This document shows, piece after piece, positions 32,286-41,978 of a DNA stretch of 64,000 nt; the first letter of the stretch is position 1; each line of letters opens with the position of its first letter. Made by a program: the position numbers and the translations under genes. The notes beneath the pieces were generated by a model. That model did not search any database and was not told where the DNA came from. It was given only the letters and a program-made list of their open reading frames with translations. This DNA comes from Branchipolynoe longqiensis (Eukaryota; Annelida; Polychaeta; Phyllodocida; Polynoidae). The stretch is from contig CM059190.1 in assembly GCA_030323885.1 (NCBI GenBank), forward strand, positions 105,007,856-105,071,855, read 5' to 3'.

Positions 32286-32467
32286 TAAGGGTTGTAGTCC
32301 ATTGACTTCAAGGCGTTTCAATTTTTTGCGGCATTCGCATTCGCATACCGCATACCGCGTGTAAGGAATCCTAGCTTAAGGGTTGTAGTCCATTGACTTC
32401 AAGGCGTTTCAATTTTTTGCGGCATTCGCATTCGCATACCGCATACCGCGTGTAAGGAATCCTAGCT
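32195..32467. repeat. Triplicated 91-bp F terminal module
   Basis: GGGTTGTAGTCCATTGACTT CAAGGCGTTTC ... GCGTGTAAGGAATCCTAGCT TAA starts at 32198, 32289 and 32380 (period 91). The first belongs to F3; the other two extend beyond its end. Confidence 0.85.
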
Positions 32468-32523
32468 TAAAGCAAAATCTACACTCCCAATCTGGAATTG
32501 GAAAGATGAAATCTATACTGAAG

Positions 32524-32868
32524 TTAAACCCGCATAGTGCGATGAAAATTCTAATTGTCAAAACCAAAGCAATTATCTAGATTTGATTCTACTTAGATAC
32601 TGGTGTCTTTATTAAACATGTGTTGCCGCATAGAAGGGGATACTGAACCAATTTAAGAGAACCCGTTACTGCAGAAGCCTATGGTGTCAGACTTTTGGCG
32701 TGCTGGGCAAAATTAATTTAGCATATCTGCACTTCAAATATCTCAAAAGTTAATCATTTAAAATAAAAGTTACCTCAAACTAAAGTAAGGTAGATTATAG
32801 CGATCAACCTAATATATTCATCCCAGAAAATGACAGAAACTCAAAAGCATCTGATTATGCAACTTTAC
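32524..32868. mobile_element. M MITE, full length, diverged
   Basis: TTAAACCCGCATAGTGCGAT to CATCTGATTATGCAACTTTA C. Interior with GTTACTGCAGAAGCCTATGG TGTCAG as in other copies. Confidence 0.8.
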
Positions 32869-33026
32869 GTACACAGAGTGTGAGAGCGAGGATTGGCAGA
32901 TTAAATAGGTGTGACAGTCTGGTGTTTATCCACCTAGCCACCTAGTGGGTGTGAAATAAGGACTGACATACCATGCATAGTTACTTCAGTGTTCTTATTC
33001 ATATGTGGTATAGAAACACTGAACAG

Positions 33027-33110
33027 TCGCGTTAATTGATTGATTGTTGATGGTTTAATGCCATGTCAGCACTAAAGGCCATATTCATGGCCAAAAAAAA
33101 CTCGGCGGCA
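33027..33110 (-). mobile_element. 3' end of the LINE family seen at 47827
   Basis: TTGATTGATTGTTGATGGTT TAATGCCATGTCAGCACTAA AGGCCATATTCATGGCC matches the 3' UTR and (TCAA)n tail of 47827-48300. Only the last ~80 bp. A ~55-bp imperfect duplication follows (33110-33190). Confidence 0.6.
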
Positions 33111-33341
33111 TTTATTCGGTCACTTTTGCTTCGCGAAAAAACAAATGCAGCAGCATTTACGCAGTCACTTTTGTTTTGCGAAAAACAAATGGGTTAATCA
33201 CATTTATATTCTTACATTGAAATTCACAGTGAAATCTGAAATGGTTAGATTTGTGTCAAATGACAACAAAAATAATTTCAGATGCAAGTCAGGTAAAACA
33301 TGATCTCTATTGAGGGGTGGCCGCAGGGCCGACTGAAGGTT

Positions 33342-33843
33342 CCGGTGTGGCCGTCTCAGCTGCCACAAGGCTGATATGCCAACAGCGTCGTCTGCGCATG
33401 CGTCAAAACTGGGCCAGTCTCAAAGGCCGTAATCTCTGTTTTTAATACTTTCAGCGTAAATTGCTCTTAGGTTACATTAAATACTTCAGATCTTCCTCTT
33501 CAATCGCGCATTAAGATATTTTTAATCGATCCAATGAAAGCTTTTAAACGTATTTTACAAAAATAAAATGGCCCACATAGACATAGCATTGCCGTATTTT
33601 ACCACCCGCGAAGGGTAAACACTGCAGCAATGCTATGTCTATGCAGAGCATTTATTTTAGCAAAATTAATTTAAAAGCTTTCACTGAGTCGATTAAAAAT
33701 ATATTAATGCGCATTGAAGAGGAAGATCTGAAGTATTTAATTTAACTTAAGGGTAATTTTCTCTGAAAGTATTAAAAACAGAGATAATAGTGAAAGTTGG
33801 GCATGGCAAATCAGCCTTGTGGCAGCTGAGACGGCCACACCGG
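33342..33843. mobile_element. Foldback element with ~230-bp inverted arms
   Basis: Left arm from CCGGTGTGGCCGTCTCAGCT GCC to ACATAGACATAGCATTGC; right arm the inverse, GCAATGCTATGTCTATGCAG to GGCAGCTGAGACGGCCACAC CGG. The loop is about 40 bp. The left arm carries a ~45-bp segment absent from the right. No target duplication identified. Confidence 0.75.
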
Positions 33844-33844
33844 C

Positions 33845-34104
33845 AATTCGGGAAGTCACACAGGGCGCCACATGCTAGGGGGCACCAAATGTAATTACAT
33901 CATGTATGGTAATACATTGCTTTATGTCACGGTAGCTCGTTTTGTTTAGATTGCCATTAGTGGTTAGTACATTCTAGAAATGTTAAACTGCCGAATTACA
34001 CTTTGAAGGGCGTTAAAGTTCAGCTTGCCCGGGGCGCCACCAACCCTAGGGCCGACACTAACGAGGAGTGCAATGGTCCACCATTAGGAATGTACTATTA
34101 GCGT
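33845..34104. other. Unclassified repeat-like sequence
   Basis: GGGCGCCACATGCTAGGGGG and GGGGCGCCACCAACCCTAGG GCCGACACT. With CAGGGCCGAC at 33323 this may be an outer hAT-like element (CAGGGCCGGC-type ends) enclosing the foldback. Weak. Confidence 0.3.
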
Positions 34105-34335
34105 GCGGCTGTCAACCAGTGGTCGACAACTGGTCGACCGACTTGTGGTATGTGCTGTCCTGTCTGTAGGAAAGTGCATATAAAAGACTCCTTGCTGCTT
34201 ATCGGAAAGCGTAGCCTATGTTGTGGCAGCAGTGGGTTTCCTCCAAAGAAATGTCAGAATGACCATATGTTTGACGTCCGATAGCGGATTATAAAAATCA
34301 TTGTGCTCTAGAGGCGTCGTTAAATAAAAGCTTTA
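34105..34335 (+). mobile_element. SINE-C, head-truncated
   Basis: GTGGTATGTGCTGTCCTGTC TGTAGG ... CCTCCAAAGAAATGTCAGAA ... GTGCTCTAGAGGCGTCGTTA AATAAAAG. Opposite orientation to the other SINE-C copies. Confidence 0.8.
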
Positions 34336-34344
34336 CCTTTTTTT

Positions 34345-34430
34345 ATAGCGTGCTGCCACCTGCTGGTCGTTCTGTCTCGGCAACGGTCAGTGTAGTCGAA
34401 ACTGCCACCTGGTGGCGGTGGGGCTCATTA
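34345..34430 (+). mobile_element. L2 LTR fragment
   Basis: AGCGTGCTGCCACCTGCTGG TCG ... GGCGGTGGGGCTCATTAAGG matches parts of 37470-38250 and 49915-50010. Confidence 0.5.
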
Positions 34431-34434
34431 AGGT

Positions 34435-34765
34435 TAATCATACAGTGCTAAATGAAGAATAACACAAAAAACAAAAAGGTTCTATCTTGTTTACTTTTCA
34501 AGATATTCGCATTTTAAGATTTGTTTATTTACATAAACTAAATTTGCCTTTAACTCTGAATGAAACATGAGGTGTGTTTCTTTTGTTTGGCCTATTTTTA
34601 TTTAATTTAAAAATATATGTCTATGTATACCAAAATAAAGCTTATTTGGTGGCCTTTCAGAGACGGTCTATTTTCATGCTTTGGTACTTATCCTGATTAA
34701 TGTGATGCAAAAGAATTTGCTAATTAGCAAAATGCCTGTAGCAGAGTGCCTGTGGGTGTGTCGTC
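34435..34765. other. No recognised feature
   Basis: AT-rich, no ORF or repeat match seen. Confidence 0.4.
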
Positions 34766-35111
34766 TTAAAGTTGCATAGTCTGATGAAGCATCAAGTTTT
34801 CAAAATCAAAACAATTATCTAGATTTGATACTACATATCTAACTTAGATACTGATGCACTTATTAAGTATGTATTGCCACATAGAAGGGAACACTGAGCC
34901 AATTTAATAGAGCCTTTTACTGCAGAAGCCTATGGTATCAGAGTTTTGGCGTGCTTGCCAACATTATTTTCACATGTTTGAATTTCAAAAGGTAGCCATT
35001 TCAATTAAAAGTTACTTCAAATTAAAGTACGGAAGATAATAATGATCACTTTAATATACTTATCTCAGAAAAATGCCAGAAATTCAAAACCATCGGACTA
35101 TGCAGCTTTAA
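34766..35111. mobile_element. M MITE, full length
   Basis: TTAAAGTTGCATAGTCTGAT to ATCGGACTATGCAGCTTTAA, TTAA at both ends. Confidence 0.9.
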
Positions 35112-35327
35112 TATACAGCACAAGTAATTTTGGGATCAAAATAAAGAGTAAAGCTTTAGTTCATTCGCAGTACGTTCTGGGTACTTTTACTTTAAACATC
35201 CACGCAAATAGGAGTGTTTAAAAACTAGCAATTCTTCATGATTTTCAGCCTTTTTTCCAGTGTTACCTAAGTACCGGTACCTATTATGAGGAGAAACAAC
35301 CCTCCCGGGAATCAACCAAGTTGCAAG

Positions 35328-35530
35328 TGTACTAGGCAGACAAAGGAAGAGGTGGGAAGACAACATCAGGGAATGGACGGGTCTGGAGTTTGTCAAGTTC
35401 CAGAGGGCGGTGGAGAACAGCGGGAAACTGGAGAACACTGGTTGCAAAGTCATCTGTGGCGCCGTAATGATCCTCGTGGTTAAGAGATTGATGATGATAA
35501 TGACGATGATGACGATTGTGACGACAAGGA
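35328..35530 (+). pseudogene. RTE-like LINE 3' end
   Basis: One frame reads RWEDNIREWTGLEF, the extreme C-terminal RTE pattern (W-E-D-N-I-R-E-W-T-G-L), followed by a short tail and a GATGATGATAATGACGATGA microsatellite 3' terminus. 5'-truncated. Confidence 0.75.
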
Positions 35531-35541
35531 GACTGTTGCGG

Positions 35542-36397
35542 TGTAAAAGCTAAGGCTTGAATATGTGGCTGTGTAGGCAGGCTATTGTGAAATCAATACA
35601 GAAAAAGAGAAAGGAAGAGCATAAAGTGTAAAGAAGAAGAGAGAGAGTCAAGCCCTCTGGTTTATTATTTATATGGTTACATGGGTTCATTGTAGAGTAT
35701 CACCCCACCCCTTTCCCCCAATGGGAAGCCCTACCAATAGGGATCCAGCATTCCTGGTCCCCATGGATACCAGTGGTCTGCCCACCACCACCAAGCTGTA
35801 TGGCCCCATGGCCACCACAAACATTGACCTTTGAGTGTGGTGATCCCTATCCCAGCGGAGGGGGTAGGCCCTGAGTGCACTCACACCGAGACCTGCCAGC
35901 ACCACTATGTCTTTTTACATCCCACTCAGGCACCACCAGCCCATACATATATATACACATACATGCGCCTGGTCACATACACCGATCTGGGGACCAGAAT
36001 GGATGGCTGAATGAGTTAGAGCGTCCGTCTCCCGTGCTGGTAGATCGTGGGGTCGTGGGTTCGAGTCCCGGTCGAGTCAAACCAATGACTTTAAAATTGA
36101 TACTTGTCGCTTCCTAGCCAGGCGCTCGGCATTATTAGGATAGGGCAAGGACTGTGTGTGCTCAGTGTCAGGATAATGTGACTGAGTGGGATACCAGGTC
36201 ATGGTGCCAGCAGCCTGGTTTCCCAGTGGGACAGCACTATAAAGTTGCCATGAGTGCGCACTGTCACAAGTCGGTACCCGTCCTGATATGACCTTAGATG
36301 TTGCTAGGACGTAAAACAACAACAAACAAACAAACATACACCGATCTGTAATAGAACATTTGCCTTCCCCCTATGCTGTATATCGGGATATTGTACT
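35542..36397 (-). mobile_element. R solo LTR interrupted by SINE-A
   Basis: On plus, TGTAAAAGCTAAGGCTTGAA to GATATTGTACT (right end mutated from TTTTACA). GCGG flanks both sides (35538-35541 and 36398-36401), a 4-bp duplication as in the other R copies. LTR sequence is 35542-35989 plus 36349-36397. Confidence 0.85.
35990..36333 (+). mobile_element. SINE-A, full length with 15-bp target duplication
   Basis: 344 bp: head GGATGGCTGAATGAGTTAGA GCGTCCGTC with B box GGTTCGAGTCCC, body, central domain GTGTCAGGATAATGTGACTG, tail GTCCTGATATGACCTTAGAT ... AACAACAAACAAACAA. ACATACACCGATCTG flanks both sides (35975-35989, 36334-36348). Best reference copy of the family; head transcribed by RNA polymerase III by analogy with tRNA genes. 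Confidence 0.95.
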
Positions 36398-36401
36398 GCG
36401 G

Positions 36402-36655
36402 GTTAATTGTACGTAGCAGGATTTCACTGATCAGCCTTTGTCAGACTGCCAGCCTCTCTCTGGATAGAAACTGTCATCAAAGACTCTTTAGCTGCTGGGT
36501 ATGTGCGCTTTGTTTGGTTCGGGAGCTTGTTTGTTATGTTAGCTTGTGTTGATTCTTTTTTATAAACTCCCTTTAAAAACCTGGTTTGAATTCGTCTGTG
36601 TTGCACAACTTTTGCCAAAGCTTGACAAAACAATGCTGAGAGAGGTTTTTAGCTT
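36402..36655. other. No recognised feature
   Basis: Unique-looking 250 bp before the polypurine tract. Confidence 0.35.
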
Positions 36656-36659
36656 CGGT

Positions 36660-37282
36660 GGGGAGGGGTTGAAGGCGGGGGTGGGAGGAGAGCAGGAAGG
36701 GAGAGGGGAGGAATGGAGGAGGGGAGGAGGAATCTGAGGGGAGGACGAAAGAAAGGGAGAGTAGAAGGAAGAGAGGCGGAGAGGAGAGAAAGGGGAGAAG
36801 GAGGAAAGGTAGGTGGAGGACGAGGAAGAAGAAAGGAGGGGGAGAAGGGAATGAAGAGGAGGAAGAGAGGAGAGGAGTGGAGGAGGAGAAGAAGGAAAGG
36901 AGGAAGGATGAGAGGAGGAGGAAGAAGAAAGGAGAGGGAAAGGGAATGGAGAGAAGGAGGAAGAGAGGAGAGGAGGAGTGGAGGAAGGGAAGGAAGAAGG
37001 GAATAAGCAGGGGTAAAGGAGGGGGAAATGAGCAGGTGGAGAGGAGGAAAGATGGGAAGGGAAGGAGAAGGAATGAGAGGGGAGGAAGGCAAGGGAGAGG
37101 AGAATGGGGTAGGTGAAGTCGATGAGAAGGCAGGGAAGAGGAGGCAAGAAATAAGAAGATATAAAGGAAGAGGAGATAGAAGTGAAGGAGAAGTAGGACG
37201 GGGAGGAAGAGTGGAATGGGAGAGGGGGAATGTGAAGAACAAGAGGAAGAGGAGCTAGAGGAAGAGGGAGGGGAGGAAGAGG
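36660..37282 (+). repeat. 620-bp polypurine (GA-rich) tract
   Basis: Almost uninterrupted A/G (GGAGGAAGAGAGGAGAGGAG and similar). Frames of Arg/Glu/Gly or Ser/Pro/Leu are artefacts. Strong triplex (H-DNA) potential. Confidence 0.95.
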
Positions 37283-38330
37283 TTTGTTTGTTGGTGATTC
37301 ACGTCCTAGCAACACATAAGGTCCTATCAATACGGTACTGACTTTTGACTGCGCACTTGCGGCAACTTTATAGTGCTGCCCCACTGGGAGACCAGGCTGC
37401 CGGCACTATGATCCGATACCCCGCTGAGTCACATTATCCTGGTACGGAGCTAATCAGACCTCATCTCATATGATAGATATGATAGACCATATGTTACTCC
37501 GCTTGACGAATAAAAGAAGAAACACTGAGATAGCTTTGAACCCTAAAGCGCTCCTTGGTTTATTCCGAGAAGGTCAAAATAGGAATGACCTATCACTGCC
37601 CAGCTGCGTATCTCGTAACCTCTCGGGGGTGGCCGCTAACAATGGGTGGAACAGTCCACAACAGAAACTGTTCAGCCAGTGTGCTGCCACCTGTTATTAC
37701 TTCTTAGCAAACAGGGGTCAGAGTAGTCGCTGCCACCACCGTGTGCTAGTGGGGCTCATTGTCCGTGATGTTCGCAACATGGGTAATTTGACATTCGGAC
37801 ACAGCCATAGCCTCTAGTACTAAGAAGGCCTTATGCTGCCACCTATCGAGAAATGGCCACACTGCCTTATGCTTTGGACACTTGCGCCGCCTATATTCAC
37901 TTTTAAAATAAGAAACTTGATTACGTATCTAAATGATACCGATCTGCCATCTATGTTCGAATTCCTGAACTAAATTGCCATCGCTGCCTATATAAGGCCA
38001 GGTTTGGCGACTGAGAGCTCACATCAACACGGGCACAAGGAAGACACTGACTAGCCTTAAATTGCCACCCGCCTGCCCCTACGTGACATTCTGAAGGGCT
38101 GGGGTTAAAAGCTTCTTGACCTCACTGTGTTTGAACATGTTGTTATTTGAATTGAACTTTCTGATGATCAAAACTTGTCCTTGTGCTTAAGAAAATAAAC
38201 CCAACTTTATACTACCTGCTGTGTCATTGTCTAATTATGGACTAGTACACTATTAATGCAGAGCACCAGGCTAGGTAGGGACAAGTGTCAATTTTGTGTT
38301 TTGTAAGTCATTCATTTAGTCAAATATTCT
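37283..38330 (-). mobile_element. SINE-A split by an LTR-like element
   Basis: Tail and body 37283-37465 (CACGTCCTAGCAACACATAA GG ... TCACATTATCCTGGTACGGA GC); the remainder at about 38252-38330 (TATTAATGCAGAGCACCAGG CTAGG). The L2 element lies between. Confidence 0.7.
37470..38251 (+). mobile_element. L2: LTR-like element with promoter and poly-A signals
   Basis: ~780 bp between the two halves of a SINE-A. It holds TATATAAGGCCAGGTTTGGC (TATA box, ~37990) followed by GAGAGCTCACATCAACACGG, and AAAATAAACCCAACTTTATA (poly-A signal, ~38193). TG...CA ends are probable (TGTTACTCC ... GTACA), but the target duplication is unclear. Related pieces are at 34345 and 49150-50010. Likely a solo LTR. Confidence 0.5.
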
Positions 38331-38525
38331 GATTCATGGCATTGGGGGGAATGCAAATGTTCTATTACTAAACAGGTATATCTGACCAAGCGCATGTAAG
38401 TGCTGTTGGTGTCTGAGTGGAATGTAAATAGACATAGTGGTGCTGGCAGGGCTGTGTGTAAGGGGCACTCAGGGCCTACCCCCTCTGCTGGGTAGGATCA
38501 CCACACTCAGGGTCAAGGTAAAGGG
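38331..38525 (+). mobile_element. R LTR, 3' half missing
   Basis: AATATTCTGATTCATGGCAT TGGGG ... ATAGACATAGTGGTGCTGGC AGGGC ... ATCACCACACTCAGGGTCAA GG, then unrelated sequence. Confidence 0.7.
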
Positions 38526-39187
38526 ACCCACCCAAACAAACAACTCCCTTGATCAAGGGGAGAAGTAAGCCCAGGAGAAAAAAAAAGTGTAGAGTATAGG
38601 AAGGAGAAATGAGGAGAGTTGAGTCAAAGGACCATGTCTATTTGCTCTGTGGTGACCAGCCGGCGAGCCAAAGACACGGACAGAGTAAGAGTAGAAAGTA
38701 AAATGCTAGCGGGCTCCCCCTCCTGGAACTCTTTTCTGACAATATCAAGGAGGAGCATGGCCAGCGAGGAGGAGATAGAGAGATGTGTGGACGAAGTGCG
38801 GTCCGGATAGCAAGTGCTGGAAGGGGATGGGGAGGGGATGCCCTATAAAGTGTCCAAAAAGCATGCTTTTGCCAGCTTTTGTCCAATCCGCCAGTGCTGC
38901 CCTGCCTGACTCGTACTGCGCTGCTGACAGTGTTTACACTTGTTGTCACCGATCTGGTTACTCATGACGGCTGTCAAGTCGGCCTTTAGTTCAACGCTGT
39001 CATTTGGTTCCCACTTCCACACGTGACACTATTTGTGTCAATCGGGACTGCTGCGCATGCGCAGTAAACCACTCACACGTCACAGCCAGCCCCATGGTGC
39101 CGACAATGGCCGTGTTCGACTGGGCACAGACGGTCATATAATACTGAGGGAGCTGATCTCACAAGTTCATGTTCGACTGGTACTACA
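38526..39187. other. No recognised feature
   Basis: Includes a 103-codon minus-strand frame (38949-38638) with no familiar motif. Composition is not obviously coding. Confidence 0.35.
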
Positions 39188-39193
39188 GTTGTA

Positions 39194-39650
39194 GCGGTGT
39201 CACAGTTTCCGCCGTCCACCAGTTTCCGCGGTATGCATACACTCAAATGCATTGTCAATGGCCGTGAGCAATCTTCATACAGAAAAGGTGAAATATCTCT
39301 AAAACCACACCACCTAGAAACAAATCGCTTGGTAGACATATAGAAAACATCTTTACCAAAAACATTATATTCAATTTATACGGTTAGGGTTTTGCACTGC
39401 GCGTACCATCAAACTCAAGCCATTGTCAATGGTCGTGAGCAATCTTCATACAGAAAATACAGAAAAAGTGAAATATCTCTAAAACCACACCACCTAGAAA
39501 CAAATCGCTTAGTACACATATAGAAAACATCTTTACCAAAAACATTATATTCAATTTATAAGGTTACTAAAGATGCTGTTCGATTTTGACGCATGCGCAG
39601 AAGCGATGCCTACCGCGGAAACTGGCGGAAGGCGGAAACTGCGACAGCGG
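39194..39650. mobile_element. S2: element with 45-bp inverted ends and two satellite units
   Basis: Left end CACAGTTTCCGCCGTCCACC AGTTTCCGCGG; the right end is its inverse, CCGCGGAAACTGGCGGAAGG CGGAAACTGCG. Inside are two copies (39241-39411, 39412-39580; period ~172) of the satellite unit with ATTGTCAATGGCCGTGAGCA and CACCACCTAGAAACAAATCG. Target duplication not resolved. Confidence 0.7.
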
Positions 39651-39654
39651 AACT

Positions 39655-39975
39655 GGATTTCTGTGAGATATGTTAGTTAAAGCTTGATTGATCGAGTTAA
39701 GTTAAAAAGGAAATGTTCACACTGCATGCTCTTCATGGTGTAACTCAGCAGTGTTATCGTAAATTGCTCTTAATCCTGTCTCACCAGTGACAACATTGCA
39801 CACCACAAGATCGTCACAGTGTGGCGTAGCAGTGATACCATTACACATTGCTTGTAATCCCATAAACCAGAGTAGATTTGTAAAAATAATTCAGATCTTG
39901 TTGCAAACACCAGATGTAAAATTATTATTTTTATTCAAATAATAGCTGTACTTGCTATAGCTTCATTATTGATGT
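39655..39975. other. No recognised feature
   Basis: Unique-looking, with repeated CACAGTGTGGCGTAGCAGTG-like phrases but no clear period. Confidence 0.35.
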
Positions 39976-39979
39976 GGGG

Positions 39980-40475
39980 GGTGATGAAAATGGGAAATAT
40001 TGCGCCTAGAGTGGGACTCGAACACCCATCTCCGGGAATTCCAGGCCAGTGTGCTAACCATTACACCACCTAGGCTCCCTGATATCACCACACTACCCAT
40101 GCCCACCTGTCTATGTGGTTACTTGCCTGAGAGGTCAGTGCAGACTACTACACTCGTCCCCCTGGAATTGTAAGTCTTTTAATGCTTACAATTACATACA
40201 TACAGGCAATGCACTAACACATACATACACAGGGTAGGTTCAACAACCATACAGAGCAAAGCTTGTACAGGATCATTATCACACCAACCAGTGTTGTGGG
40301 GGTGATGAAAATGGGAAATATTGCGCCTAGAGCGGGACTCGAACCCACATCTCTTTGCATTCCAGGCCAGTGTGCTAACCATTACACCACCTAGGCTCCC
40401 TGATATCACCACACTTCCCACGCCTACCTCTCTGTGTGGTTACTTGCCTGAGGTCAGTGCAGACCATTACATTAT
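39980..40475 (-). repeat. SINE-B tandem dimer
   Basis: Two inverse heads (GCGCCTAGAGTGGGACTCGA ... ACCACCTAGGC at ~40003-40075 and ~40323-40396), about 320 bp apart, with the standard linker. Third dimer or multimer of this family in the window. Confidence 0.85.
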
Positions 40476-40573
40476 TTTAAAACGCATTACTGAATAACCA
40501 TCGCTATTTCATTTGTGAGAACATGCTCCATTGTCATATTCGACTGGTCAACTTCCTGTGAGTGCTTACCACT

Positions 40574-40625
40574 CTGTACATGGTTGGTTGTTGGAGTTTT
40601 ACGTCTTGGTAACATCTCAGGTCAT
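40574..40625 (-). mobile_element. SINE-A tail fragment
   Basis: GGTTGTTGGAGTTTTACGTC TTGGTAACATCTCAGGTCAT ATCAGGAT. Confidence 0.65.
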
Positions 40626-40801
40626 ATCAGGATCCATTCTGTACAGTTTGCTGGAGTCTCACAATTATGAGCAGGATCTTCGCTGTCGAATACGCCCAGT
40701 GTGATTCAACATGCGTAGTTTCTAATAGCCAACTTCTGACTAGACACCTTTCGAGTGAGGCGCCTCTCGCCAGCATGCAGTGTCCTATGCAGGTGACTGA
40801 C

Positions 40802-41216
40802 TAGATAAAAGATTCACCCCGTACTTCCAGTAGAGGGGTGAAAACCAACCCATTAGAAAAACTGGCGAAGAACTTCGACATGCTGGGGAAATTAACTGAG
40901 CTGGTAAATTCTTAATTTAAGAAGCACAATATATTCTTTATGTACGTCTTCATATTTCCCCGCTACTTTTGAGTTGGAAAATATAATAAAACATAATTTA
41001 ATGCAATTTAAACGTGAAATCGATGGCGTTCTATGGCCGCAATCTTGTCTTTTTGCATTCTCTCCCATTTCACCAACTCTGTGGCGATATAAGTATCCAT
41101 TTGATACTGGAGGCAGGCATTCTACTTCCTGTTCCATACTAAAGCTATTTTTGCCCGTATTTACACTACGTTGTCGTTCACCCCTGTACTGGAAGTACAG
41201 GTGAATCTTTTATCTA
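40802..41216. mobile_element. 415-bp MITE with 9-bp target duplication
   Basis: Ends TAGATAAAAGATTCACC...; right end (reverse complement) TAGATAAAAGATTCACCTGT ACTTCCAGTACAGGGGTGAA, ~40-bp TIRs. GTGACTGAC is duplicated exactly (40793-40801, 41217-41225). A 9-bp duplication fits Mutator-like or Merlin-like elements. No transposase. Confidence 0.85.
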
Positions 41217-41348
41217 GTGACTGACTTGCGATGAAGCAGGATTCCCGATCACCTCGTAGTCCCATAGAAGTTGTTCGCGCAGACAGCAGAAGCATGCACA
41301 CAAAAGACATTACTGCAATCACAGAGTTCACAATAATAGATCAACAGG

Positions 41349-41637
41349 ATTCACAATTTTTGTCTCAGTCCCAAAAGCAATTTAAACAAATGTAATGATG
41401 TTCCATTTAGACTTTGGGTTATGCAAATAAGGTTCGGGGTAACGATTGATTGGTTGAAGATGATTTCATTCAATTAAGTTTCAGAATACTCATTTAAATT
41501 CACAATTTCGGTGTCAGTACCAAGATCAATTTAACAAATGTAATGATGCTCTCTAACTTTAGGTTATATGCAGACAAAGCTCAGAATAAAGATTGATTAA
41601 TTGAAGGTGATTTGCAGAACGCTCACTTGAGTTTACA
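41349..41637. repeat. Tandem duplication, ~143 bp
   Basis: Two units: TTCACAATTTTTGTCTCAGT CC ... AACAAATGTAATGATG ... GATTGATTGGTTGAAGATGA TTT, repeated from 41493 with ~15% divergence. Confidence 0.75.
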
Positions 41638-41644
41638 TTGGCTG

Positions 41645-41787
41645 ATTGATGCTTTTGAATTTCTGCCATATTTTACATAAATAAATGAGTTGACCTACTT
41701 TACTCTACTTTGAAGTAACTTTCAGTTTAAAGGGGTAACTTTGGAGACATTTGAAAGGAAATCATGCAAAATTAAATTTAGCGAGTC
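41645..41787. mobile_element. M MITE fragment
   Basis: GAATTTCTGCCATATTTTAC ... GAAGTAACTTTCAGTTTAAA GGGGTAACTTTGGAGACATT TG; one end and the middle only. Confidence 0.6.
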
Positions 41788-41978
41788 CAATTTCCCACTC
41801 AGTCACTTTATCCCGATACTGAGCTAACCAGTCATTGTCCTATCCTATTAAGGCCGAGCGCCAGGCTAGGTAACGAGAAGTATGCATTTTGTAAGTCATG
41901 AGTTTGACTCAACCAGAATTTGAATTTCTGACCTTCCACGTGGGAAATGTGCGCTCTGACTACATCGCCATTCCAGCC
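41788..41978 (-). mobile_element. SINE-A, tail missing
   Basis: TTTCCCACTCAGTCACTTTA TCCCGATACTGAGC through GAGTTTGACTCAACCAGAAT TTG and a head with GTGCGCTCTGACTACATCGC. Confidence 0.75.

Noticed and set aside
36560..37384. 274-codon minus-strand frame
   Set aside because: Ser/Pro/Leu-rich translation of the polypurine tract; a low-complexity artefact.
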